Source: Bacillus_AB infantis_C (GTDB lineage Bacteria; Bacillota; Bacilli; Bacillales; Cytobacillaceae). Taken from it: DNA of 64,000 bases. Position 1 is the first letter of the stretch. Each line of letters starts with the position of its first letter. Where the stretch lies: the NCBI RefSeq assembly GCF_050107595.1, contig NZ_JBNILH010000010.1, forward strand, positions 1-64,000, written 5' to 3'. The notes beneath the pieces were generated by a model, which was not told the DNA's origin, did not search any database, and saw only the letters and a list, made by a program, of their open reading frames with translations. The position numbers and the translations under genes were made by a program. This document shows positions 8,687-15,975 of this stretch, piece by piece.

Positions 8687-8715
8687 AGGTCAATATTTTT
8701 TTAGGGGTAAATTAA

Positions 8716-9699
8716 ATGACTACCATTATAGATATAGCTCGGCTAAGCGGCGTTTCTAAGTCCACGGTATCTCGTGTCCTCAATAACCATCCTCATGTTT
8801 CAGAAGACAGCCGAACAAGAGTGATGAAAGCAATAGAAGAATTGTCTTTTGTCCGAAACGCACGGGGCGTCCACCTCAGAACACAGTCAACAAAAACGAT
8901 TGGTGTGACGATTCCGGTCCTGGATCATCCCTATTTCAGCCCGCTTGTTGGCATGATTGCAGCGAGATGCAGAGAAATCGGATATAAGATAGTGATTTTC
9001 CAGACGTTTTATTCTATGGATGAAGAATATGAGATTTATGAGAAGTTAGCTGAAAATGAGATGGATGCCGTGATCATCACCCATACTTTATTAGGTGTGA
9101 AGGAGATCGAACAGAAGGTCAGAGATAAGATCGCACTTATTTGCAATGAACCCCTTCAATCAAGACATTTAGACGTCTTTTCACTCGATGAAAGGGATGC
9201 GGTTTATTCGGCTGCGCATTACCTGCTAAAGGAAGGACGCAGTCAACTATTATTTTGTGCAGATGAAGAAAGCACTCCCCTTCAGCAAAAAAGATGGGAG
9301 GGTTTTAAACAAGCTCACCTGGACTTAAATAAAGTATGTACGGACCGGCAAAAGATAAGCGGGTACTCAACAATTGAAGAAGGTATACTGCTGGGCAATG
9401 AAATTTTTTCAAGTCATTGCCGCTATGATGGAGTTCTTGCAGGCAGTGACTTTTTAGCAGCAGGCTTACTATCCTCCGCTAAAAACCATGGTGTTTCTGT
9501 CCCAAAGGATTTTTCAATTATTGGTTTTGACAACCATCCAATTTGCCTGACAACTTCCCCTGAGCTTTCCAGTATTCAAAATCAGACTGATAGGATGGTC
9601 AGCGATTTGATTACCTGTTTACAGGGCAGACTTGGGGGCAAAGAGCTTCCTGCTGTCAGAAAAATGTATAAAGGGGATCTCGTGATCAGGAAAACTTAA
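8716..9699 (+). CDS. LacI family transcriptional regulator, NtdR-like
   Basis: A 327-residue repressor or activator. The N-terminal helix-turn-helix (TIIDIARLSGVSKSTVSRVL) and hinge are followed by a periplasmic-binding-protein-like sensor domain ending SIIGFDNHPICLTTSPELSS. In Bacillus subtilis the LacI-type NtdR controls the ntd kanosamine genes; here it lies divergent from the NtdB-like phosphatase, so the same pairing is likely. Start ATG behind AGGGG. The effector would be a sugar or amino sugar. Confidence 0.85.
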   Translation: MTTIIDIARLSGVSKSTVSRVLNNHPHVSEDSRTRVMKAIEELSFVRNARGVHLRTQSTKTIGVTIPVLDHPYFSPLVGMIAARCREIGYKIVIFQTFYSMDEEYEIYEKLAENEMDAVIITHTLLGVKEIEQKVRDKIALICNEPLQSRHLDVFSLDERDAVYSAAHYLLKEGRSQLLFCADEESTPLQQKRWEGFKQAHLDLNKVCTDRQKISGYSTIEEGILLGNEIFSSHCRYDGVLAGSDFLAAGLLSSAKNHGVSVPKDFSIIGFDNHPICLTTSPELSSIQNQTDRMVSDLITCLQGRLGGKELPAVRKMYKGDLVIRKT

Positions 9700-9823
9700 T
9701 ATGGAAAATTTCTCTATCTGGCAAAAAGCTTGTATAATATGATTATCATTGTATGAAAGGACTGAACTATGCCCAGATATCAATATCCTAACCCCGCATA
9801 AGACTATAATGGAGGTGAAAATA

Positions 9824-10354
9824 TTGATTAAAGACCTTAGCACAAAAAGATTACTATTAAGAAAAATGCAAGCATCAGACTCAGAGCGATTGTTCCAAAT
9901 CTGGTCCAATCCAGAGGTCACTAGATTTATGAATATTGATAGGCTCACTGATAAAAATCAGGCCGAAGAAATGATTTTATTATTAGACAAACTATCAAAA
10001 GAAAACACTGCACACCGCTACTCAATAATTGAGTTAGAATCTAATGATATTATTGGATCCTGCGGTTTTAACATCTTAGACTTTGAAAATGCAAAAACTG
10101 AGATTGGCTACGAAATAAGCAAAGATCATTGGGGCAAGGGATATGCTCCTGAAGCTATTAATGGTTTAATACAATTTGCCTTTAACGATTTAAAACTTAA
10201 TCGAATCGAAGCAAAAGTAGAACCTGAGAACGCCAACTCAATGAAGGTCCTGAAAAAGTTAAATTTCCACTTTGAAGGAACAATGAGAAAAGCGGAAAAA
10301 TCCAAAGGACGTTTTGTTGATCTCAACCTATTTTCTCTGCTGGCAGCAGATTAA
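9824..10354 (+). CDS. GNAT family N-acetyltransferase (RimJ/RimL type)
   Basis: A 176-residue acetyl-CoA-dependent acetyltransferase. It begins IKDLSTKRLLLRKMQASD, the RimJ/RimL opening strand. The acetyl-CoA loop is in GYEISKDHWGKGYAPEAING, followed by NRIEAKVEPENANSMKVLKK, the typical motif B. I chose the TTG at 9824 because GGAGGTG lies six bases upstream; an ATG 75 bp earlier has no such site. The target could be a protein N-terminus, an aminoglycoside or another small amine. The gene is monocistronic with its own terminator. Confidence 0.85.
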   Translation: MIKDLSTKRLLLRKMQASDSERLFQIWSNPEVTRFMNIDRLTDKNQAEEMILLLDKLSKENTAHRYSIIELESNDIIGSCGFNILDFENAKTEIGYEISKDHWGKGYAPEAINGLIQFAFNDLKLNRIEAKVEPENANSMKVLKKLNFHFEGTMRKAEKSKGRFVDLNLFSLLAAD

Positions 10355-10361
10355 ATGGTCT

Positions 10362-10391
10362 GCCTATACTTGTAAAAGTATAGGCTTTTTA
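10362..10391 (+). terminator. Rho-independent terminator after the GNAT gene
   Basis: GCCTATACTT (10362-10371) pairs with AAGTATAGGC (10376-10385), followed by TTTTTAT. This is a strong ten-base-pair stem. Confidence 0.9.
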
Positions 10392-10454
10392 TATTTATTT
10401 TTTGATGGAGCTATCAGCTGAATTATTTTTTAGTTTGCAGAAGCATCTGCCTCC

Positions 10455-10937
10455 TTACTTTATTTCTAAATATTCTTTGATTAACTCTATTTGTCCCTTA
10501 GGCATGCCTTCCGGAAGACGATTCGAAGGGTAGAAACCAAAATCTGAAATTTCAGGGCTTTTTTCAAAGCTGCCATCTATAAAAGATCCTTCACAATAAA
10601 TGTCTATCCGGTGCGGTTTAGGTACATGCTGCACTTTTCTGACCTTCTGTACCTGTACCACAAATCCTGTCTCTTCTTTAACTTCACGTTCTAACCCTTT
10701 TAATGGGTCCTCGTATCTAATCCAGCCGCTGGGTATACCCCAAGGCTCTGACCGGTATGTATGCTTTAATAATAAAATTTCATCTTTTTCATTTGTTATT
10801 AATCCCAATACAGCTACTAAAAAGCGATCATTAGTAAGCCACATAATTTTGGATCTAATATATTTTGGGATGGGCAATACTTTCCACAAATATACGGCTA
10901 ACTTATTAGGAATCAGTTTTTCTATTTTAGAACTCAT
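10455..10937 (-). CDS. Nudix hydrolase
   Basis: A 160-residue protein with a Nudix box at about residues 70-92 ending LEREVKEETGF. The first part reads SGWIRYEDPLKG, so the glycine sits four rather than five residues before the first acidic residue, a slight departure from GX5EX7REUXEEXGU. The metal-binding REVKEE is intact. Such enzymes hydrolyse nucleoside diphosphate derivatives. The N-terminal ~40 residues (LIPNKLAVYLWKVLPIPKY) are a basic extension outside the domain. The substrate is not predictable. Confidence 0.85.
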   Translation of the reverse strand: MSSKIEKLIPNKLAVYLWKVLPIPKYIRSKIMWLTNDRFLVAVLGLITNEKDEILLLKHTYRSEPWGIPSGWIRYEDPLKGLEREVKEETGFVVQVQKVRKVQHVPKPHRIDIYCEGSFIDGSFEKSPEISDFGFYPSNRLPEGMPKGQIELIKEYLEIK

Positions 10938-10981
10938 TTTTTCTCCTATTCAATTAGATTAATTAAACGATAAAAGAGATT

Positions 10982-11036
10982 ACACTGCAGCGTTTGTACC
11001 ATAATAAATCTGCCTTGATTGGCAGCTTTTTCCCTT
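10982..11036 (-). repeat. Family B repeat, copy 5 (short)
   Basis: A shortened copy: ATAATAAATCTGCCTTGATT, GGCAGC and a run of T. It lies 5 bp from the stop of the HAD gene at 11041. Confidence 0.6.
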
Positions 11037-11040
11037 TCAA

Positions 11041-11688
11041 TCATAAGCTGGAGAGGAATCGCAAGAAATCCTTAACACTGCTGTATATTTTATCTGGTTG
11101 ATTTTTAAATTCAGCTGTCTGGATATTCGGCAGCCAGTGTACTCCTATTGTAAGTAAGTTTGCTTCTTTACCCGCAATAATATCTGCTTCACTATCTCCA
11201 AGAAAAACAGCTTCCTTATGTGAAACGTTTAGCTTTTCTAATGCTTTATATATTCCCTCCGGGTCAGGCTTTGGCAGCTCTACATCATCCCCAGTAATGA
11301 TTACATCAAAAAAGGTTTTTAATCCAAGGCAATCCAGAGAGATATCGAGACTTCTCCTTGCTTTACCAGTGACTATTCCAAGCTTATACCCGTTTGTTTT
11401 TAAATGCTCGAGCAGAATTTTGATTTCCTCATTATGCTGCACAATGTTACTATGCTGATCCTTGTATATCTCATAATACAATTCAATGGCTTCCTCATAC
11501 TTATTATTCTTGAGATTTTTACGTATAATTCCAGTTTCAGAGGGCCCGAACATGGCTATAATCTCTTCTGTTGTTACCTCGCGATTATCAATTTTTTTAA
11601 AAACACCTTCAAATGCTAAAAAACACACTGGCAGTGTATCGGCAAGTGTTCCATCAAAATCAAAAATTACTGCTTCTATAATAATCAC
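11041..11688 (-). CDS. HAD family hydrolase, phosphoglycolate-phosphatase-like
   Basis: A 215-residue soluble phosphatase. Motif I is VIFDFDGTLADTLP, the threonine motif is LGIVTGKARRSLD, and the lysine and acidic motifs are PKPDPEGIYKALEKL and AVFLGDSEADIIAGKEA. The size and alpha-helical cap match the Gph/PpaX group, which act on phosphoglycolate, pyrophosphate or small phosphoesters. Translation starts at GTG with an overlapping AGGATG site. It is a single gene, with no partner to narrow the substrate. Confidence 0.85.
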   Translation of the reverse strand: MIIIEAVIFDFDGTLADTLPVCFLAFEGVFKKIDNREVTTEEIIAMFGPSETGIIRKNLKNNKYEEAIELYYEIYKDQHSNIVQHNEEIKILLEHLKTNGYKLGIVTGKARRSLDISLDCLGLKTFFDVIITGDDVELPKPDPEGIYKALEKLNVSHKEAVFLGDSEADIIAGKEANLLTIGVHWLPNIQTAEFKNQPDKIYSSVKDFLRFLSSL

Positions 11689-11755
11689 ATCCTATTATTT
11701 CTACTAATACATTACCTCTTCTACACCTAGTAAGACTTTTCCTTCTTCAAGAAAC

Positions 11756-11822
11756 AGCCCTGTTAGTCATAAAAAAGTGCCGTGGATTTAGCAGCTGACC
11801 TGTTATCTGATTTAAAACATAA
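11756..11822 (-). repeat. Family B repeat, copy 6 (diverged)
   Basis: A diverged copy: CCCTGTTAGTCATAAAAAAGTGCCG, AGCAGCTGACCTGTT and a short tail. It follows the small membrane genes at 11812-12105. Confidence 0.55.
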
Positions 11823-11892
11823 ATAACCCTAATATGCATACAAACGCAATAACAGAGCCCGAAACAAAATTCATTTTTAACTTTAATTCCAA
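11812..11892 (-). CDS. Possible tiny membrane peptide (26 aa)
   Basis: A TTG-started ORF reads LELKLKMNFVSGSVIAFVCI and ends in a short hydrophobic tail, a single membrane helix after a basic N-terminus. It begins four bases after the stop of the 69-residue membrane gene, behind GGAAATT, so the two could form a pair of small membrane proteins. It has no known relatives that I can name and is too short to judge on its own. Confidence 0.3.
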   Translation of the reverse strand: MELKLKMNFVSGSVIAFVCILGLFMF

Positions 11893-11895
11893 GCG

Positions 11896-12105
11896 CTAAT
11901 TTCCATTAGCAGATTTGTTAATGTATTTCTTTACTGATAGTCCTATAACCCAACTCAACGAAATCATTAAAAATATGGTTAGGATCAATTGAATACTTGG
12001 AAATGATGGGTTCATTACTGAATATATTAAAGACTGTAATGAAAACCACCCCAGTAAAACAAGACCTAATGTGTATAATATAATGATGGAATATTTAATC
12101 TCCAT
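11896..12105 (-). CDS. Small two-helix membrane protein
   Basis: A 69-residue protein with hydrophobic segments at about residues 6-26 and 35-57 and a basic C-terminal tail (KKYINKSANGN). GGAGGC precedes the ATG at good spacing. I do not recognise a family. A possible 26-residue membrane peptide follows immediately. Confidence 0.6.
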   Translation of the reverse strand: MEIKYSIIILYTLGLVLLGWFSLQSLIYSVMNPSFPSIQLILTIFLMISLSWVIGLSVKKYINKSANGN

Positions 12106-12242
12106 TAGATGCCTCCTGCTATTTTAAGCATAGGATTTACCAAATCTCTATTATTAGAATTATCGAGTTCTTTACCCATATAGGCACTTGTTTTCGCGTG
12201 TCACAATTCGATCGTACAAGCCATACAAGTTTTTTTCTTATT

Positions 12243-12318
12243 ACACAAACTGCTCCTTTTATGGAAGAAAAAAGCCGCATGGTTTGGCACCTGTTCTGGC
12301 ACATAGACCCCGATAGCT
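12243..12318 (-). repeat. Family B repeat, copy 7
   Basis: The copy has CTGCTCCTTTTATGGAAG, AAAAAAGCCGCATGGTTTGG, and CTGGCACATAGACCCCGATAG. It is placed 3' of the HxlR-type gene. Confidence 0.65.
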
Positions 12319-12332
12319 AAATTTAGCCTATT

Positions 12333-12740
12333 TCACAAACCTGTGCGGTTTTTTTCTCCCCATTCACATAACTGTTCTAAAACTGGTAATAGAGTTTCTG
12401 CCTTTTGTGTGAGGCTGTACTCCACCTTGGGTGGAATTTGCGGATATTCTTTCCGTCGAACGATTCCGTCTGCTTCCAACTCTTTAAGTTGAGAACTTAA
12501 TGTTTTAAAGGTAATAGCCCCTATTCTTCTCTTCATGTCATTAAAGCGAACAGGCTGATTTTCTGCTAACAGGTAAATGATAAGCATTTTCCATTTACCG
12601 CCAATTACTGACAGCGTATAGCCAAAAGGTGTCTCTTGGATATTACCCTTTTCCTTATAGTCATTCATACTCATATGAGCACTATCCTTTCTGGTAGTAG
12701 CTATTAAAAAAGTGCGTACTGTTTTTTTCTCAGTATTCAT
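12333..12740 (-). CDS. HxlR family transcriptional regulator
   Basis: A 135-residue winged-helix protein of the HxlR group. The diagnostic stretch is PFGYTLSVIGGKWKMLIIYL, followed by the recognition region RIGAITFKTLSSQLKELEAD and wing VRRKEYPQIPPKVEYSLT. In Bacillus, HxlR-type proteins respond to aldehydes, quinones or redox stress. The ATG at 12740 has AAGGTAAG upstream; an internal Met at 12674 behind AAAGGAT is an alternative that gives the usual family length. It is divergent from the RidA gene 39 bp away and probably controls it. Confidence 0.85.
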   Translation of the reverse strand: MNTEKKTVRTFLIATTRKDSAHMSMNDYKEKGNIQETPFGYTLSVIGGKWKMLIIYLLAENQPVRFNDMKRRIGAITFKTLSSQLKELEADGIVRRKEYPQIPPKVEYSLTQKAETLLPVLEQLCEWGEKNRTGL

Positions 12741-12779
12741 TATATTCTTACCTTACTTAAGAATAAAGGAGAGAAAATA

Positions 12780-13172
12780 ATGAGTCATTTTAAGACTTAC
12801 CATCACAATCTGTGGGATCACGGCATTACCCAAGGGTATAACGCCAACGGTACGATTTACGTTTCAGGTCAATTTTCACACAATAAAGATGGCATGTTCG
12901 TTGGCAAAGACGATATTGAAACCCAAACCCGGCAAACGCTTGAAAACCTTAATCGTGTTCTAGAGGAGTTAGGAGCCACAAAGTCCAACCTGGCTTATGT
13001 GGAAATATATCTGACAAATCCGAAGGAACATTCTGAGTCAGTCATCGGCTTATTCAAGGAATACCTTGAACAACATCGGCCGGCGGGCAGCCTCATCGGC
13101 GTAACTTATCTGGCGTTCCCAGAGCAGCTGATTGAAATCTCTGCCATCGCACATACTGAAAAAATAAGTTAG
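12780..13172 (+). CDS. RidA family protein
   Basis: A 130-residue protein of the RidA/YjgF/UK114 family, whose best-known members deaminate reactive enamine/imine intermediates from amino-acid metabolism as trimers. It has the family opening (HHNLWDHGITQGYNANGTIY with VSGQ) and the segment VEIYLTNPKEH. The catalytic arginine of typical RidA appears replaced in ISAIAHT at the C-terminus, so it may belong to a non-canonical subgroup. AAAGGAG precedes the ATG. It is divergent from an HxlR regulator. Confidence 0.85.
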   Translation: MSHFKTYHHNLWDHGITQGYNANGTIYVSGQFSHNKDGMFVGKDDIETQTRQTLENLNRVLEELGATKSNLAYVEIYLTNPKEHSESVIGLFKEYLEQHRPAGSLIGVTYLAFPEQLIEISAIAHTEKIS

Positions 13173-13180
13173 GAAGAACC

Positions 13181-13240
13181 ATGGGGACAGACCCCTTGGC
13201 CCAATTTCAACAAGAGCCAGGGGACCTGACCCCCTGGCTC
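13181..13240 (-). repeat. Family A repeat, copy 1
   Basis: This copy is a long inverted repeat: GGGGACAGACCCCTTGGCCC, a ~12 base A-rich loop, then GAGCCAGGGGACCTGACCCC and CTGGCTC. It lies between the RidA gene and the convergent gene that ends at 13249. Confidence 0.85.
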
Positions 13241-13248
13241 TTTTTAAA

Positions 13249-13647
13249 CTATTTAACAGCGATATGAATTTCAATCTGTCCATTAGGGTTATATTTTTCA
13301 AAGTCGAACGAATAAGCTCTTTTCAAATCTCCTTTCTCTTCACGGTCCCATATCTCCCTCCAAGCGTTAAGTATCCCAAGCTCGTCTAATGTATCCACTT
13401 CAAAAATCTCATATTTTGTTGTGTTTGGGATCTTAACCGTCGAATCATTATTACCACTTTCTATGGCAACGCTTAAGGTGTAATCGCCTTTATAATCACT
13501 CTCGTAATCATAGTACAATCCATATTTAACCTCATCCTGGTTACCTAAAATACCTGATGCCTCTTTCCACATTTCTGAAATCTTTTGCATAATAGCCTCA
13601 TCTTTAAAATTATTGGTTCTGACACTCTTAAAGATTGTTAGGTTCAT
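13249..13647 (-). CDS. GyrI-like effector-binding domain protein
   Basis: A 132-residue stand-alone effector-binding (AraC_E_bind/GyrI-like) domain. The layout is an N-terminal strand, helix EAIMQKISEMWKEAS, a strand with YGLYYDYESDYKGDYT, then the second repeat with WREIWDREE and a final ISLDFEKY-like region (FDFEKYNPNGQIEIHIAV). Stand-alone members bind small hydrophobic or cationic compounds, and some inhibit gyrase or sequester drugs. There is no DNA-binding domain. The Glu used to bind cationic drugs in BmrR-type domains cannot be assigned from sequence alone. Confidence 0.75.
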   Translation of the reverse strand: MNLTIFKSVRTNNFKDEAIMQKISEMWKEASGILGNQDEVKYGLYYDYESDYKGDYTLSVAIESGNNDSTVKIPNTTKYEIFEVDTLDELGILNAWREIWDREEKGDLKRAYSFDFEKYNPNGQIEIHIAVK

Positions 13648-13765
13648 TACATAACCCCCACTCGTTTATTTACTTACTTCTACAAAAATACATTTTTTAC
13701 CTTCTTAATAAGCAATCCTGACCTGTTACTTTAAGTCATTCCATCACAAAGTTGGGTAAATAAAA

Positions 13766-13856
13766 GGAGCCAGGGGGTCTGTCCCCTTGGCTTATTTCCA
13801 TTAAAAGCCGCGGGGACAGACCCCTTGGCCCAATTTTAAAAAGACCCCCTGGCTCC
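13766..13856 (-). repeat. Family A repeat, copy 2 (half plus full)
   Basis: A half unit (GAGCCAGGGGGTCTGTCCCC, 13766-13792) is followed 14 bp later by a full inverted repeat (CGGGGACAGACCCCTTGGCC, A-rich loop, GACCCCCTGGCTCC). It sits in the 310 bp gap between two minus-strand genes. Confidence 0.8.
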
Positions 13857-13872
13857 TTCTTTTTGTTTGGCA

Positions 13873-13961
13873 CAGCTTCCCCTCACTGAGGCTATAGATA
13901 AACAGGAACAGGACCCTATTCCAGCCTCAAAAAAGACCCATGGGACCTGTCCCCTTGGCTT
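13873..13961 (-). repeat. Family A repeat, copy 3 (extended type)
   Basis: This is an extended copy with the leader module (CTCACTGAGGCTATAGATAA, ACAGGAACAGG) and then the usual right half (GGGACCTGTCCCCTTGGCTT). Its terminal GGCTTA supplies the stop codon of the Gre-like gene at 13960. Confidence 0.8.
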
Positions 13962-14406
13962 ATACCTTTACGGAAGGGGCAGCAAAGGTTATGTCTTTTA
14001 TGATAACCGGGAGTTCACCGGTTGGGATTTTTAACATAACCTTATCACCCCTGTTTTTTAATAATAGCTGCCTTCCTACCGGTGATAAAAAGGATATGCA
14101 GCCTGCGTCTGGATCGGTCTGACCTGGAAAACAGATGAGAAACTCCTCAGTATCGTCTTCGTCTTCATAGGCTACAGTGACCCTGGTTCCGATATACACT
14201 TTCGGCAAGGATGGGATGATCGTATTTTTCCGATTGCTTTGTATTAGATCCTCCACTTCCATCACATATAAATGGAAGAAATTTTTTAAGCGCTCATATA
14301 CAGGGGTGGATGAGACATAAAGGCTGGTTAGCTCCTGAATGTTCTCATCAATATAGACCAGCTGCTCTATGAAGCTTTCTTTGCTGCATAGCCCGTTATG
14401 GTTCAT
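13960..14406 (-). CDS. GreA/GreB-family C-domain protein (transcription elongation factor-like)
   Basis: A 148-residue protein. The C-terminal ~75 residues match the GreA/GreB FKBP-like domain: VYIGTRVTVAYEDEDDTEEF, ISFLSPVGRQLLLKNRGDKV and KIPTGELPVIIKDI. The N-terminal ~70 residues are helical but do not form the usual Gre coiled coil with an acidic tip. It may therefore bind RNA polymerase without stimulating transcript cleavage, as Rnk-type proteins do. Its ATG lies inside a preceding 22-codon ORF, which suggests translational coupling. The stop codon is provided by a family A repeat. Confidence 0.75.
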   Translation of the reverse strand: MNHNGLCSKESFIEQLVYIDENIQELTSLYVSSTPVYERLKNFFHLYVMEVEDLIQSNRKNTIIPSLPKVYIGTRVTVAYEDEDDTEEFLICFPGQTDPDAGCISFLSPVGRQLLLKNRGDKVMLKIPTGELPVIIKDITFAAPSVKV

Positions 14407-14464
14407 AATAGATAACCCCCAAACTTGGATTCTGCCTCTTGCATGTCTTCATTAATCTGTTCAT
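14396..14464 (-). CDS. Possible leader peptide (22 aa) overlapping the Gre-like gene
   Basis: MNRLMKTCKRQNPSLGVIYY plus two residues has the best ribosome site in the region (AGGAGG nine bases upstream). It ends eleven bases inside the Gre-like gene, whose own ATG has only a GGGGG tract. The arrangement fits a coupling or attenuation peptide. Coding status is unproven. Confidence 0.4.
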   Translation of the reverse strand: MNRLMKTCKRQNPSLGVIYYEP

Positions 14465-14494
14465 GATTGAACGCCTCCTATATATAAAAATAAA

Positions 14495-14590
14495 ACCCCG
14501 TCAAGAATGCAGGTTCCACCTTTCGTTCGGCTTCTACTGCAATCCTGCAGCCAAATAAAGAGGACGGGCCTCTTTATGAGCATAAGGGTC
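14495..14590 (-). promoter_or_regulatory. Structured 5' leader of the Gre-like gene
   Basis: On the minus strand CCCGTC (near 14566) can pair with GACGGG (near 14500), enclosing a GGCT/AGCC hairpin and an AGGT/ACCT hairpin, and the closing arm runs into TTTTATTTTT. The same CCCGTC lies in the loop of a competing AUAAAGAG/CUCUUUAU hairpin. Mutually exclusive folds ending in a U-tract suggest an attenuator or riboswitch. It matches no class I can name; the GGTGGAACC element is not a genuine T-box. Confidence 0.4.
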
Positions 14591-14681
14591 TCAAAACCAA
14601 TATTACCATATTTATACATACAAACCCAGGTCTAATTCCTACATTACAGCGTCTGCCAAGCCCAAATTTCCTGCTAACCAA

Positions 14682-14717
14682 AAAAGCCTGTTTTGAAAAG
14701 AAAGCTTCAAAACAGGC
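14682..14717 (-). terminator. Rho-independent terminator, minus strand
   Basis: GCCTGTTTTGAA (14686-14697) pairs with TTCAAAACAGGC (14706-14717); on the minus strand it is followed by TTTTTT. It probably ends transcription from the SDR gene and the debris below it. Confidence 0.85.
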
Positions 14718-14839
14718 AGGTCCTTAACCAATTATATAATGTTTACATATGGGGATGATCCAGCATGATCTGCAATAAAAGGCTCTGAAGGTTTACAGAC
14801 ATAATGAACCGTCCCTCTATTCTATATTCTAGCCAGCCC

Positions 14840-14995
14840 TTATAAGGATCCGCCCGCTTCCCCATTATTGATAATGGCTTGGTCAATCCTTTCCTTTGGG
14901 ACTTCGATTACCTCATTAACCTCATCGACCATGAGACCAATACTTATATCGTCCAGCGACAATAAGATTCGGTTCGCTTTCTGCCTGAAACTCAC
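14840..14995 (-). pseudogene. CheW C-terminal fragment
   Basis: An open stretch of 51 codons contains LDDISIGLMVDEVNEVIEVP followed by KERID. This matches the central part of CheW, the adaptor coupling chemoreceptors to CheA (VDDxxIGLxVDxVxEVxxIP). The N-terminal half is missing and the tail is not CheW-like. It abuts an SDR fragment, so this interval is recombined debris. Confidence 0.55.
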
Positions 14996-15000
14996 CCAGG

Positions 15001-15078
15001 TTCATCCGCCTCCTTAGCTGCAGAAAAACCAATTCCCCAAGCCCTTCCTGTCACCAATGCTGTTTTCCCTGTACACGA
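15001..15078 (-). pseudogene. Short-chain dehydrogenase N-terminal fragment
   Basis: About 26 codons read GKTALVTGRAWGIGFSAAKE, the Rossmann TGxxxGIG nucleotide loop of a short-chain dehydrogenase, and then hit a stop. It is distinct from the intact SDR gene 40 bp upstream. It is a truncated second SDR gene. Confidence 0.55.
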
Positions 15079-15115
15079 GCCGAGCCATTACAGCCCACTC
15101 CTTAATTCGTCAGAC

Positions 15116-15859
15116 TTATTTGGCAGTTACTCCGCCATCGACTGGGAGTTCAATGCCGGTAATATGGCTCGCTTCATCTGATGCCAGGAACAGTACGGCA
15201 TTGGCCACCTCTTTTGCATTCCCCAGCTGCGGCAAAGCAATTTGAGATAGGAAGAAGTCTTTATAGTTTTCCATTGATGGTGCACTCATTGGGGTAACGA
15301 TGTAGCCAGGATGCACGGAGTTTACCCGGATATTTTTTTTGCCAAATTCTACTGCCGCCGCCTTAGTGATCGATCGGACGGCACCCTTTGAAGCGGTATA
15401 AGCTCCCGAACCGGCCATTCCCACAAGCGCGGAAATCGAAGAGATATTTACAATTGACCCTCCATTATTTTCTTCAAGGAGTGGCAGAGCAAGCTGCATC
15501 CCAAGCATTGTACTATCTATATTAATGGAATAGGTCCTTGCCCAATCTTCCTCTGTTTGCTCCATAAATGGCTTTGGCAAGGCGACTCCAGCATTATTGA
15601 TTAAGATATCCAGTTTCCCGAATGTATCGGCCGTCTGTTTACAAACCTTTTCCCAATCTGCTCTTAAAGCGACATTATGTTCTATCGCAATCGCTTCTCC
15701 GCCTGCTTCTTTAATCTTTGAAACTACTGTATCCACCGCTTCTTTATTAATATCTGTTGCAACAACCTTAGCTCCCTCACCGGCAAACAGAAGGGCCTCT
15801 GCTTCCCCCATGCCGCTTCCGGCTCCTGTAATAATCGCCACTTTATCCGTCAATCTCAT
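15116..15859 (-). CDS. SDR family NAD(P)-dependent oxidoreductase
   Basis: A 247-residue classical short-chain dehydrogenase. Cofactor loop ITGAGSGMGEAEA; ATDINKEA with Asp after strand 2 suggests NAD(H) preference; NNAG motif in ILINNAGVALPKP. The catalytic residues are Ser in IVNISSISALVG and Tyr/Lys in YTASKGAV. The C-terminus GIELPVDGGVTAK is typical. The physiological substrate is an unknown alcohol or ketone. It is divergent from a TetR regulator with a palindromic operator 22 bp upstream of the start. Confidence 0.9.
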   Translation of the reverse strand: MRLTDKVAIITGAGSGMGEAEALLFAGEGAKVVATDINKEAVDTVVSKIKEAGGEAIAIEHNVALRADWEKVCKQTADTFGKLDILINNAGVALPKPFMEQTEEDWARTYSINIDSTMLGMQLALPLLEENNGGSIVNISSISALVGMAGSGAYTASKGAVRSITKAAAVEFGKKNIRVNSVHPGYIVTPMSAPSMENYKDFFLSQIALPQLGNAKEVANAVLFLASDEASHITGIELPVDGGVTAK

Positions 15860-15880
15860 ATGATCACCTCATTTGAAATC

Positions 15881-15899
15881 ATGATAGTTAAACTATCAT
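15881..15899. promoter_or_regulatory. TetR-family operator
   Basis: ATGATAGTT-A-AACTATCAT has perfect nine-base arms and lies between the divergent SDR and TetR genes. It is the probable binding site of the TetR protein encoded at 15976. Confidence 0.8.
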
Positions 15900-15975
15900 A
15901 ATTCCATTCTACTCCTGCTGTTTACATAAATCAATAGCGGCATATTGTATAATAGGCAGAAAGGAGGCTTCGTTT

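Noticed and set aside
14495..14590. T-box assignment for the leader of the Gre-like gene
   Set aside because: GGTGGAACC resembles a T-box, but the leader is too short, has no stem I specifier, and the gene has no amino-acid link.
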